Positions 46,135 to 58,382 of a stretch of DNA of 64,000 bases are shown here, one piece after another. Positions within the stretch are counted from its first letter, which is position 1, and the number at the start of each line of letters is the position of its first letter. A program made the translations under genes and the position numbers. The notes below the pieces were generated by a model. The model searched no databases, was not told the origin of the DNA, and was given only the letters and a program-made list of their open reading frames with translations. Where the stretch lies: positions 103,308,562 to 103,372,561 of the forward strand of contig OW799236.1 of NCBI GenBank assembly GCA_941918925.1. The letters are read 5' to 3'. The DNA comes from Phyto melanocephala (taxonomy: Eukaryota > Arthropoda > Insecta > Diptera > Rhinophoridae).

Positions 46135-47445
46135 ATAAATTTTTAGTAAGATATTTTTTTAACGAAAAAACAACACATAATATTAAAGAGAAGCTTCTTA
46201 AAACATATCAAGTAACACAAAATAGCCTGGGTAGCTGTATAACAATATATTATTATTAAAATTAAGCATTTGAAGTATTTCATATATTGAAGTAAAATTC
46301 TAACCTATGTATATATTGAAAAAACCACTCCGCTTACAAAAAGTATGATAATTTCCACACCTTTATAACTCTGCTTTTAAAAAAATTATATATTAAAAAT
46401 AATCAAATATATCAGTTGTAAAATATTACACAAAAAGCTGTTTCAGCAGATCGTTAAAATTGTGCAGTCCTATAAAAAACTCATTATATTTTTGACCAAC
46501 AGGAAAAAAAACCTTTGTTTAGGAGGATTATTTAATCTGGTTACACTGAAATGCATTAATACTGTAGTGTAGTTGTGCTTTTGTTTGTTTTTACACCAGA
46601 GTGTTAAACCAAATTTTTAAGTTAAAAACACTAATAAAATGACGCATATTTTATCTTCATTACGGGCGAGAAAAATAAAAGTAAAAGATACATATGTATT
46701 TCTGCAACACTTTTATAAAATTTTCTAAGCGAAAAATGATACCAGCAACATTTTTTAGTCAAACATGTATTTATGCCATATGAAGTTAATGTAATATAAT
46801 GTCGCATATGTATTTTTTCGTTATTTCAGACAAGCATAAAATTTATATGTTTCTTAAACAAAAGAAATACTATCAATTGTAGTGGTCAATAGACTAGCAT
46901 ATATTAATAGTTATTTCTATCATAGATGTTCATATTTGTTCTCTGTTTTAAAGAAACAAAATTCCGAAAATACCCTTCAATCCCCTTCATTTAAGAATAA
47001 ATACAATTTAAGAAATAAATAAAAAGATTTCTTCATATGTAAAGCTGATTATACTAAATAATTTTTGCTACAGTCAATAAGCAAATTTTAGTATTAATTT
47101 TTTGCATTTTATAAATTATTTGAAATGTGAGTAGTGCAAAAAAAGTTATATGGTCTTTGCAAACTCATTTCTTTTAAGATATAGGTCAAAAATTTTAAAA
47201 TCGGTTTCTAAATTATGAAAAGCTTTTAAAGAGGTTGGCTTATAGGAAAGCCAATAGGAGGTTAATTTACAGTAAGGCTTTCATCAAAAATTGAATTGCT
47301 TTAAATGTTTAAATTTCAGCAGTTTGAAAAAAAACTCTGAAAGATAAGTACTAAGGCAACATGCATTAACAAGACTGAGTTTGATTATTAATCAAGTGAT
47401 AAATTCTGTGGTAATAAGCAGAAAGCGCTTATGTCTGTTTTCATA
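46135..47445. other. A+T-rich spacer, nothing recognised
   Basis: No coding similarity or terminal repeats seen. Confidence 0.4.
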
Positions 47446-49436
47446 TTTTTATACCCGCCACCAAAAAAATGGTGGGGGTATATTCATTTTGTCATTCCGT
47501 TTGTAACACATCGAAATATCCATTTTAGACCCCATAAAGTATATATATTCTGAATCGGGGTTTGATTTTATGACGATCTAGCTATGTCCGTCCGTCTGTC
47601 CGTCTGTTGAAAGCACGATAGCGGTCGCACCGAAAAAGCTAGGGGCTCAAATTTTGCCAGAATCTTTCTTATAGACAAGGTTTGTTTGGTATTGAAAATG
47701 GGCTAAATCGGAGTATTAGAAAGAGAGTTATAGCTCGAAAAGCGAGAGTAGGTCGAAAAAACCATGTCCTTCGAACATCGAATAAAATGAAATTGTGTCC
47801 AAACGCCTTCACGTAGACTCATGAAACTTCGAATATATATTTCCTGGCTAAAGACACTATTTGTCCCCGAAAATTGTCTAAATGTATGCATTAGAAGAGG
47901 AGTTATCGATCAAAATGTACGAAAATTTATACCGCACAGTGTATTTTTCGGTATATTTAAAAACAAAAACGTTATAAAAGCAACAAAATTGGATGTACGA
48001 CTCTGAAATTTTGCACACTTTGCTTTTTCGTGACACGCTTTCTTGTAACGGCAAATCAATGTGCCACGTCCACTTTTACGCCCACCTCCCATATAACGTT
48101 TTACCTAAAATTCATATAATTTCTCTATTAATAAAGATTTTGGAATGACAAAGGGCTATATTGAAACACCTAAGTTGTACTCATTCGCAAAAATAACTTT
48201 GACACGCCTACTATAACGCCCACTTTTCACGTTATCTACCGTGAATGAAATTTAAAAGCTCATAAAACCGCTAAAATTAGAGGTATGATGATAACTTTTG
48301 CTACGTCTATCTCCCTAGGCAATTTCATTACTATGCCAAAAAATTAAGGTGCCACGCCCACTTTTACGCCCACCTTCCATATAACGTTTTACCTAAAATT
48401 CATATAATTTCTCTATTAATAAAGATTTTGGAATAATAAAGGACTATATTGAAACACCTAAGTTGTACTCATTAGCAAAAATAACTTTGACACGCCTACT
48501 AGAACGCCCACTTTCACTTTTGAATTGTGTCCAGACGCATAAACGTAGTCATGAAACTTCGAATATATATTTATCGAGTCAATAGAATATTTTTCCCTGA
48601 AAATCGCTTAAATCTATGAATAAGAAAAGAGTTATAGATAAAAATGTACGAAAATTTATACCGCACAGTGTATATTTCAAATTTAAAACGTAATAAAACT
48701 GACAAAACTATATGTACGATTCTGAAATTTTGCAAACATGGCTTTTTGGTCAAAGTCTTTGTTATAACGGAAAATAGATGTGCCACGCACACTTTTTTCC
48801 TTAAATTTTTATAAAAATATATTAGTCATATATATTAGAATTTATTCATCTTACACTGCGCCATTTATTGTACTGTAGCTAAATATAAGATAAAGATGAT
48901 AAGATAGATGACTCTACTAGCAACTAAATACTAGATGGCATGCTAACAACTTATGCTTATGTTCTCCTGAAGTTATGCTCTATTAAAAATGGGAATTAAG
49001 GAAAATTTTGACCTTAGTAAAACAAATTATCTCTAAACATTATAAACAATTTATTTTCATGTGCTAATGGCTAACAAATTTTAAAATTATACAAAACTTA
49101 TTTCGTTTGAAAATCTTTTAAAAGCAAAATGTTTTAGAAGTTTAAAAATCAAAATCTTACTAATAAATTTCCCGTTTTAGAAAAATTCAGAGAATGTATA
49201 TTTTAAATCACCCTGTGGCCCTTAAAATTTAACCTTAAATTCACTTTCTTCCTCTTAAATTCATGTAAATTCTCTATGAATAAAGATTTTGGAATACTAA
49301 AGGACTATATTGAAATATCTAAGTTATGTTTATTAGCAGAAACTTTATTGACACGCGTATTATAACGGCCACTTTCATTGAAAGACTATATTTACGAAAA
49401 CATTTTACTAGCATACCGAAGTTATAATGGGTGGTT

Positions 49437-50177
49437 TTATTTTAAGGGACTATGTTGATTTTGAATAAAATTATTATGAAATTATTATAATTTATTTTTA
49501 AAATGATAATATTTGTGTGCTTCAATTATGTATGGAACAAAATATCGGCCAAATGGCCCCTCCAACCTCGGCGGCACACTGTTGACACTGATGACACTGT
49601 TGATGCTCAATTGTTGGGAACGACGATGAATCGAGGTTGCTTGCTCTTTTGCCACGTTATTGTGAAAAACAGCAATGTTTCCCATTCAACGAACTAAGAT
49701 GGCATTCACAGATTTTCTAACATTTTATACAGACCTGTTTTGCAGACATTTAAATATTTTTTACAATTCTCACGATTGTGGATGAATTCGAACGATTATG
49801 TTGACCAAAAGAATCACGAAGTGCACAAAATGCATTTTGATTTGAACGCCCATTTGGGGGGGTGCTTTAATACCATGTGAGATAAGGCCATGATGGCTTT
49901 AAATCCCATTAAAATTAAAAAAAAAAAAAAAAGGTTTTATCTCTCTATTGAATTAGAGATAAAGCCATCATGGCCTTATCTCACATGGTATTAAAGCACC
50001 CCCCGCCCATTTTTATAAAAATCTTTAATATTTAAAAGCGTTACTCGATTGCGTATCTTTCCACGGATCAAATTGAGTTAGTCTGAGATTGAGAAATGTC
50101 AAATGAAATGCAAGAAAAAAGTTGAAGTTTAGGTGTGGTTCACCGTCAACATGGGCCTTTAAAATTTAACCACCCTC
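49437..50177 (-). mobile_element. internally deleted mariner inside HINE-A copy 6
   Basis: The minus-strand frame 49485-49685 reads MGNIAVFHNNVAKEQATSIH, then RRSQQLSINSVI, the clearest copy of the second helix-turn-helix region of a mariner-type transposase (usual form NI..V..SV...P..SI.RRSQQL..S). It then jumps to the C-terminal tail with RLEGPFGRYFVPY in a shifted frame. TA flanks at 49435-49436 and 50178-50179. The 149-bp insertion plus its duplication accounts for the greater length. Confidence 0.8.
49856..50004. mobile_element. 149-bp foldback MITE with 8-bp target duplication GCCCATTT
   Basis: Two arms of about 45 bp are perfect reverse complements: GGGGGGTGCTTTAATACCAT onward at the left, ATGGTATTAAAGCACCCCCC at the right end. 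They surround a poly-A run and a smaller inner hairpin TTTATCTCT/AGAGATAAA. The flanks are GCCCATTT at 49848-49855 and 50005-50012. Other HINE-A copies show the uninterrupted site GAACGCCCATTTTTATAAAA. An 8-bp duplication fits hAT, P or Merlin-type transposases; the family is not determined. Confidence 0.93.
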
Positions 50178-50316
50178 TACAAAGGAAGTGATACATATTT
50201 TATTATGAAGAGATTATTCCATAGCGATTAACAAGAAATATTGTGCTTTAAGTGTACACAAAATTGGTGGTGGGTATAAAAGATTCGGCACAGCCGAATA
50301 TAGTGCTCTTACTTGT

Positions 50317-53300
50317 TTCATATTCAAGTTAATAATATAGATTTGAACTATCAAATATGGTTTGTGTAGATAATAGCAAATACGGAGTCATAAGGAGTCA
50401 CACAACAAGGCGTTTGGCTACGATAAGAAGAATTGTGATTCATTTAGAAGCAAGGAAATTGAGTCCCATACCAATTGGGGCCGACAGTCATTAAGCAGCA
50501 ATTGTCGGAAATGATGCTTGAACTCTGCAAAAGGAAGTTATATTTGTGTCGTATTGTTATTGTATTGGCGAGACAAATGGATACATTTTGATAACTTCAA
50601 GTAAAATCAGTCATATGTAAATTCCGGCCAACCATCTAAATCTATTCCGATGCCGAATGTCAATGTTAGAAACGTAAGTGTATGTATTTGGTATAAACAA
50701 TATAGCTGTTAAAATCAGGTCACATGATCACACCAGATCAGTTTTAAATTTTATTGATTCGTTTAAAGTGAGAAATCAACGAAAAACATCCAGAATATTT
50801 GACAAGACATAAGGCCATAATCTTTGTATATGAAAATTCATAATTAACTTGTATACAAATTAGTTAAAATAAGTTCTTATTTCAAATGATATTGTTCCTT
50901 GAAAGACTATAGGTAAAAAATTTGTATGCTAAAACTTTTTGTAAAGTTATCAAAAATAGTTGAGAAATGGCTTGACACAGAATTAACTTGTTATGAAAGA
51001 AGAAATAAATTAAATATAATAAACAAACATTTTGAAATAAAGATGTAATAAAATATGCCCTGTATCCCATACGACTTTTTCGCGATGTATAATGCAACTT
51101 ACGATAAATAGTCTTCGAAAAAATATAATAAAAAAAGATAAAACTAAATTTCGTCTCCACTCACATTCCATTTAGAAATTTTGTCTAAGTCTAAGTCTCT
51201 TAAGTCTTTTATTTGACCAATTAATCGATGATGTGCGTAAAAAAGCTCATTTTTTTCTTACAAGGACCCTGCAATTTATATTCAAATGGAAAAAAAACGA
51301 CCCTAGTAAAGGTAATAAAAGATATAATAAAAAATTGTGGAACATAAATAATACAAGTATGTTCTGCTTTATTAATTTAAACAGAAATACATATACTGCG
51401 GCTTATAAAGCAACATTCAAAAGATGGAACAAATAGAAGAAAGATAACAAAAAATTTAATAAACTCTTGAAAAAGTTTCCATATGTAAATTTTATGTGTT
51501 GTAATTAAAAAATAATTTCTTTGAGCATTTTCAATTTTGTTTAAATTTGACATGAATCCTGAAAAGAGGTAAACTTTTGACGACCTTTTAAAACGGTCCG
51601 ATTTGTCCGAAATTTAAAATATATTTTTATTTTATCGACTGAAATAAGCAGTACAAGACTTGAAGGATTTTACATTTTGAGGCGAAACAATTAAAATAAA
51701 TTAATAATCTTTTGTCGTTAATAAATTAAAATATTATTGCAACTTTCTTAAGTTAATTAAAATTCCAACACCAATTGACTGCTATATATTTTGACGACAT
51801 TTTTCGTAAGACTAATTACATGAAATTAAACAAATGCTTAGCAAAAATGGTGATCAAGCTACTTTGAGCTAAAATTTGTGAACGTAGCTTAACAGATAAT
51901 TCGTTAAGCAAATTTTTGTAAACAACATTTATTTACTCAAAATTGTCTCTACATTTATAGTTTTGGTTTATAAATTTAAATAATATTTAACATAAATTTA
52001 TTATTCTTGCATTAAACTTAAAAGTTCGACAAAATAAAAATGCAATTTGCATAAACATAGAGCACGGTGCAAACAATCATTTATTCACTGTTAGTCAATC
52101 CGAATTCCGTTGTATACTGGCCTTACAGAAAATAAAAAAAATGATTATAAACATCGATTGTTGGAAACAATCATCTGTTGTTATTGCTACCTAACTGGTG
52201 GCGAAAGCAGGACAAAAATAGTGATATAAATGAAAGATAATAACAAACAAAAGTAAAAGGGTTGCTGGTTGGTTAAAAATTTCAATCTAACTCATTGTGA
52301 TTAAATATATGAAAAAAGAAAAACTAAAGTAGTTACCGAATTCAATTAACTTAAGTCCTGGGAGTTAAATAGATGATATTTACAACAAAAAACATATCGG
52401 TAAATATATATATATAAAAATATATATAAATATATAAATATTAGTTTAAACAGAAAAGATCGACAAAATAAAAATTCAATTTAAAAGTCTACTACTAAAT
52501 ATAATAGTACAATATAATATTTAGTTGGTCACATTATTTTTGTTTCACCGTATTTACAAAGTGGTTGTAAACATATTGCTTATTATGTGTATGCTTAGCT
52601 CTAATGTGTTGATATATGTTGGACAGTGTTTGTTCGTTAAAACTATTTACCTCTTGTAAAAAAAAACACTAGACATTTTCGTCATTTAGTTTACATGTTT
52701 TAACAGCATCAGAGTAATTTTTTTGCATGTTTCTTTATGTTTGCGTGGTCGTATTTAATCAAGAGATGGTTACTTTGTCCTTAGCCTTCAGTGCAGATTA
52801 TCTTAGCGTCTGCCTTTTTTAGTAGTTTAGATATATGGTTGTTGTTACAGAATTAACTGTGCTTCATATGCGCAAATAGAGGTCTATGTACTAATGTGTG
52901 TGCATTTTGGTTGGGTATACATGTAATGCATGTCACGCATTTGGTACTCCACACCTACGAACAACAAACACTGTATGGGTGCGTTAGTGTGGCTATATAA
53001 AATTCCCTCTATTTATCTGTACATGTGTATTTTATTAGCTTAAAACATGTTTAATTTATTTACACAAGGTATTTTTCAAAACGTTTACGGAATTTACGTG
53101 GGTTTATTTATACTAAATTGTTTCGCAGTTAAATTGCTGCAGATTAGTTGTTGTGCAAAATTTATAGTTTAGACTATAAAATTTTAAATAATGTGAAAAA
53201 AGTTTATGAGCCAATTTTAGTTAAACGTTTTAGCAAATAATAAAATTTTATGTGCTGCATGTATAATAAAAGAACATAAAGTGAATGTTTGTTTGTTTGT

Positions 53301-54077
53301 TCAATAGAAATACTAGAATGGCTAAGAACGTTTTTAACATAAATGAATTTTAAGCTTTAGGATAATTAGGTTCGTAAAATTATAAATTTTTTCAACCTCT
53401 TCACTACCTTGAGAATCATGCATTTGAAACCCGTCATTAATTTAAATTACACTCTATTAAAATAAGCCAATGTCCCGTTTGTAGTTTTAAGTATTTTCTA
53501 TTTATTGTCAGCTGCTTAAGGTTTATTGAGAGTATTGTTATCTATTTTAATAAGTTGACAAAAAATAAAGCAAGCGTTTTTTGATTTTGAAGGTTATTTT
53601 GTGTAAATATCATAAGTTCTCAAGATTAAATTCAATCAAGTAATTTATTTATATTCTATAAGTTTTTATTTTTGTATTCGGGATAATTTATCCCTCTGGA
53701 TTTTTTTAAAGCAACAGAAGCGAAGTACATAATCCCATTTTATATGCAATAAAAATTAAGAGCTTTTTCCTTGTCCCTTTTAAAAAAATACTTGGTGTGG
53801 CCGCATCATCATGCATATGAAAAACTATTATATAAAATTTTTTTCTTATTAAAATGTAGCGAATCATACCGGGTATATATTTCAGAAATTTTAAATATTT
53901 ACTTTTATATAAAATTTTTAATAACACTATGATATATGTATAAAACATGATAATAAACTAAAATTTTGAAAATTTATGTTAAGACAACCATATAAATAAC
54001 GTTCGTATGTACGGCAGAGTATAAGTAATATTATTATGATTTTTATATTAAGTATACGTTCCTATGAACGGCTTGCA
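50317..54077. other. long A+T-rich spacer, no gene recognised
   Basis: Includes a degenerate TA tract at about 52403-52440. A 46-codon frame opening MVCVDNSKYGVIRSH at about 50357 looks protein-like but is too short to assign. Other frames (50882-51160, 51233-51436, 53706-53948) are A/T-biased. Confidence 0.4.
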
Positions 54078-54079
54078 TA

Positions 54080-54479
54080 CCCAGCAAAAAAAATTGGAAG
54101 TAGTGCAAAAAAAATTATATTTACAAGACTTCTAAATCAATTATGTAACAGCATTAATTTTAAATGACTTCTTAACTGCAAAATAATTTGTCATAAATGA
54201 TGTGCTTAAAAATAAATGCAACATCATGCAAAATATCTTAAAGAATTCATGAAAACAAACAAATTTAACACATGAAATATCCGATAATTGTCACCAAATA
54301 TGCATGAGTTCCATGCACTCATTAGAATAAAGTGCAGTTCATTTAAATATTCATGTTAACACATGATCTCCAATGATACGCTAATGTTAAAATTATTAGT
54401 GTTTTCACCTTAATTTAATCACTTCGTCAGCAGTTGAACCCCTGCAAAATCACTTTTTTGGCATAGATTTTTTACTGGG
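54080..54479. mobile_element. possible 400-bp terminal-inverted-repeat element with TA flanks
   Basis: Left CCCAGCAAAAAAAATTGG and right, reversed, CCCAGTAAAAAATCTATG match for about the first 13 positions with one change. TA lies on both sides (54078-54079 and 54480-54481). Much of the match is poly-A, so support is limited to the CCCAG[C/T]A end and the TA pair. No coding content. Confidence 0.45.
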
Positions 54480-54481
54480 TA

Positions 54482-55214
54482 GTGAGTGAACCAATTAAAA
54501 TTTGCTGAATATATAAAAGTCATCACCAAAACGAAAATATAAAAAAAAATGTTGGATTTTGAGCAATGGGATTAAATTTGTGTATTCTCTGGTGAACAAG
54601 AGAGAAAGAGGGAGAAAAGTAAGCTTTGTTTATGCTTTTCGGATAAATTCAGTGTGTTTCAGATTGAAACATTCGCTAACTGGGAGGCGTGTAGGCTACT
54701 AAGTAATAAAATATTCATGGAAATATATGCATATTATTATTATTATTGGTACTTATTATTAGTACTTTTGTCTCTAACGTCATATAAATACCTCTTCGTT
54801 TAATTAGGAAAGTTTTGTAAATGCATCGCTGTCTGACCTCAATCTTATTAGGTCCCTGTACAGAGGCCACTATGGTAACGAGAGGACAGTTGAGATACCT
54901 AGGATGTTATCCTTTTAATAATATGATCGAAACTGCAGCAGCAATCCCATTGAGGACTATCAAAGGGAAGAGGCCTAGATATTTTCTTGAAATAATCAGG
55001 TACAGGTGGCGTGGACTCTACATGAAAGTCCAGTCCTAGCTGCAAACAGACACAAAATCCTGGGCAAGAACATACCAGATATGAGAAGTCAGACTAAGCG
55101 ACCTGATTAAAATTCTCACGGCTACGGGGTCGATTAGTCCAACAATACTAGTCGTTAAAATCCTCCTACTAGATATTAAGTAGTGGTATCAGTCACTTTG
55201 AAATAGTTTGGCCA
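54482..55214. other. spacer with an unassigned 72-codon frame
   Basis: The plus-strand frame 54821-55039 (TEATMVTRGQLRYLGCYPFN and on) and the 150 bases after it are more G+C-rich than the surroundings and may be a transposon fragment. I cannot name a family. Confidence 0.3.
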
Positions 55215-55745
55215 TTTTTGTCTCTGCTTTTTAATTACTTTTTTTCAAGACCCCAATATCTCCCCACCGTTCTAAGTTCTGGACAATTTGGAGGATTGGC
55301 ACATCTTAGTAAAAGATTATGTTATTCCTTTAGTACCACTACACACTACTCGGCTTAGTGACATAATGCCAAATTGACCTAGAAATATGTAATCACATTG
55401 TGCAATCTTTTGAAAATAATCTTTGATGAATATTTTGGTATTTATAGAGCCCACTGTAAAAAATATCTTGTTCTTTTTACGCACTATACTTAAATAGACA
55501 TTTTATTGAAAATCAGTAATTTGATTATGACCCGGAAGTTGTGAAAAATGTTCCATTGCAAACGCTTCGTCGTCCCTTTTACAACATTATTTTTATTGTA
55601 TGAAATATGATTTTAATTTCCGTGCCCTATTTTTGATTTTTAAATTTGTTTGCGGCATTTTTGTCTGAAACTTTTTGGAGTCTGTATATTTTCAAGTCAG
55701 TATTAGCTTTAACTGTTTGCACTAAATATCCAAAGCTAACCAGGC
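55215..55745 (-). pseudogene. Tc1/mariner-superfamily transposase relic with NPPNCPELR motif
   Basis: Minus-strand pieces in order: DLKIYRLQKVSDKNAANKFK, AKNRARKLK-like KIKNRARKLKSYF, then in other frames KGTTKRLQWNIF, VNLALCHYVTKPS, and RCANPPNCPELRTVGRYWGL with EKK and a stop. NPPNCPELRPIERYWA..K is the conserved block around the third catalytic residue (the E of RPIE) of one group of Tc1/mariner transposases, and KNRARKLY is a conserved upstream block. Here RPIE has become RTVG, so the catalytic glutamate is lost. The second catalytic Asp (usual WPDLA..HY) reads VNLALCHY, also lost. Stops and frame changes are many. Confidence 0.72.
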
Positions 55746-57173
55746 CACTTTTTTGCCAAATGTGTTTGGACCTTTTTCAACATGATTTAATTTTTCAATT
55801 ACATTAATTTTCTCAATAACATTTAGACCAAATTTCTCATTTATTGATAAAATTTTTCTTATACTCCTTTAGACCCTCGGAAAAAGTTAAAAAAAATTTT
55901 GGAAAATTTTTCGTAGGACTAATTTAGATAGTTTTGAAATTTTTAAAAATTTTACTACATACTTCTTTTTTGTCACTCAATTTATTCAAGATCACAACAT
56001 ATCAACATCATTGATATTATAAAAAATTATTGACATATTTTTCAAATGCAATTACATCCAAAAAAAATAAAATTTTGCTCACGAAAAAAGTTAATAGGCA
56101 AAATGTTTGTTAAGATATTTTCGATCTTACTTCGTACATAAGAATATTATATTTATAATTTAGATTCTTAACTTATATCACCCTCAAATGTCATTAGATT
56201 TCTTTACTTTTAATCTCTTTATGATTGTTTGAACATGGACTTGAGGTTTGTCGGTTAAAATAACTTTGAAGTTGAATCAATAAAATTGCTTGTTATTGTA
56301 AATATAAAAAATCACGTCAACCTTAACTGTTCATATAATTATGAAACACTTTTGTCTTTTTTTACTATTTAATATTTTAAATAAATTACAACATAAGAAA
56401 CATGTGTATTAAAAATAACATTATCAAGGCCATCTGTCTCCTTTAGTTGACACATTTGCGCGTGGCAATGAGTTTTTTATCTTTTACATTCTCAAGGAGT
56501 TTTCATTTTAACATAATCTATCACTTGGCAGTTTTGCTATCACATTTTTGTAAAATCATATTTAATCACGCACCTTGTTTCTTGAGCAACACATTATGCA
56601 GCTGAAATGTAAAGATTTATGAGTGTAAAAAAGTAACACATCAGACACATGCAAACAGTGGTTAGCATAAAAAAATATATATTACTTTAAAATATTAGGT
56701 GAAAATTAGAAAAATTTATTAATTTATTTTTATGCCAGTCGTCAAAAATCTTACTAAGTGCATGTTTTAGGTATAAAAAAATTTTAAGGTCATTTTAGTT
56801 GTTTCTATTTGTCGACCTGTCTGTCTTGTAAAAGGTCAAACGCTGATAAAATTTTGCAAAAAGTTTTTTTGTGGAAAATAAAAAGTCCTTTTGTTTTGAA
56901 CTCAAATTATTTTAGTTGATCATAAAAACAAAATCGTAGAATTAAGCTACATTAAATCACATGACATGTAAAGCGCTAGATTAATATGCGGTTAAAAAAA
57001 ATTTCTAAAAACTTTTCCAAAATAAAGCTAATGTATACTCTGTGTGGTTGCACATCAGTTTTAAGTTAAGCGTAAGATCAGAATAAATCTATTTATACCA
57101 TTTTAAAAACCATTATAATAAATGATTTATTTCAAAAAGGCACACATGATATTATATTAAAACTAGAAATTAC
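55746..57173. other. A+T-rich spacer, nothing recognised
   Basis: No terminal repeats found for the transposase relics on either side. Confidence 0.4.
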
Positions 57174-57400
57174 TTATGCAAATGTAGTCATTGTACCTCC
57201 TTTGATGTACATGAGCTCAAAGATTCTCAAGCATATTTCTTTATTTATGGTTCTTTACTGATGGTGTCCATACATCACTAAAACATAATTTGAGTACGCG
57301 CCATTTTGTGTATTTTATGCGTAGATTTTGATCATAATTTCCCAGATATTTTCCATAAGACCAGTTTGGCGATTCCAATTGTTTGAGGTTCTTTGACTCT
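57174..57400 (-). pseudogene. Tc1-type transposase C-terminal relic
   Basis: The minus-strand frame reads QTGLMENIWEIMIKIYA, a stop, NTQNGAYSN, then later INKEICLRIFELMYIKGGTM and a stop at 57174-57176. It follows the C-terminal pattern of Tc1 transposases: SPDLNPIENVWG...R.IY, then a spacer, ...SMP.RI.EVI...G. The residue corresponding to the third catalytic site precedes ENIW. About 60 residues, with one internal stop and part of the spacer degraded. Upstream sequence to about 57560 may belong to the same gene but is too decayed to align by eye. Confidence 0.65.
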
Positions 57401-58382
57401 AGCCACAATCGGGTTTAGCTATTTCTGATTACCGCGGTTTTATCATGCTTGTAAATGATTATTTTCTACGATTGCTCTTAAGGTAAGGTTGTCAGGAGAA
57501 GTGTTGCATATTCTTTTGATTTTAAGTCTTTTTTGTAATAGAAAAAGGCAACCCTAGTACACCATAAGAACAGAAGCCATAAAAAAATCACCAACAAAAC
57601 TTTTTTGGAAAAATAAAGTGGATGCTTTCCCTAATCCCATTAGAATGAGTTGCTTTCATCCCAACTATATAAGTTTAGTTTTTCTTGTCGAAAAAAATTT
57701 CTACAAACAAGCTTTTTAAGTAAAAATTACATAGCTGTTTGAACTCATCGTATTTTCGGAAAATTCTAGATACTTCTTTTTATGACGGAGAAGTAATTGT
57801 GACTCATTCTTGAAACTGTGGCGTTTTATGAACTTATACTGCTGTAAAACACAATCGACAGTTCAGCACAACATATTTCAACCGTAATCATTAGTTATGT
57901 CTTTAAAAAGTTTTTGTAGAGTTGACACAATTTTACGTTCATCACATCAAGAAAAATTTTATTTCTTTCTATATTTCTTTTTTTAGGGTCTATTTTTTAC
58001 TTTTTGATTTTCTCCTTAATTCCTTTTATTTTGACCGTAACTTTTAGGTTCTTTGTTTTTGACTTTAGTTATTAATTTCGGATATTACTTCACAAAGTAT
58101 GAAAAAGATAATTTTCGTTGTAATATAAGAACTACTTGAAAATGACGTGCGGATATTAAATGATACCGCAAGTATGTGCTACTAATACACATGATACTTT
58201 TAACTATTTAAAAATAAGTTATAAGTCAAACTCTCATAACAGTCGCTACAGTCAATGATAACAACTATAGAGCCATGATTACTGACCGTTTTTGTTAATC
58301 AATTAAACAAACAACACAGGAGCTGTGGTTATAACAGGACGGCGCAATCTGTCCTACAGCTTGTGCCAAGATCGATTTATTA
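57401..58382. other. A+T-rich spacer, possible decayed transposase at left
   Basis: Only weak, stop-ridden similarity to Tc1 transposase near 57400-57560; nothing recognised beyond. Confidence 0.35.

Larger units (their letters stand above)
47446..50316 (-). mobile_element. HINE-A copy 6 (long form, one extra monomer, with a foldback insertion)
   Basis: Begins TATACCCGCCACCAAAAAAATGG, GTCCGTCCGTCTGTCC core at about 47588, and ends GGCACAGCCGAATATAGTGC then TCTTACTTGT. It contains the 850-bp region (about 48525-49430), one full extra 287-bp monomer (markers at about 48201 and 48490) and the nested mariner. A 149-bp foldback element is inserted in the mariner. Frames such as 47703-47891, 47910-48092 and 48571-48792 arise from this repeat and recur in other copies. 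Confidence 0.88.

Noticed and set aside
47821..48006. Frames reading GVIDQNVRKFIPHSVFFGIF in several places, on the complementary strand of the previous ones
   Set aside because: Shadow frames of the same HINE-A segment.
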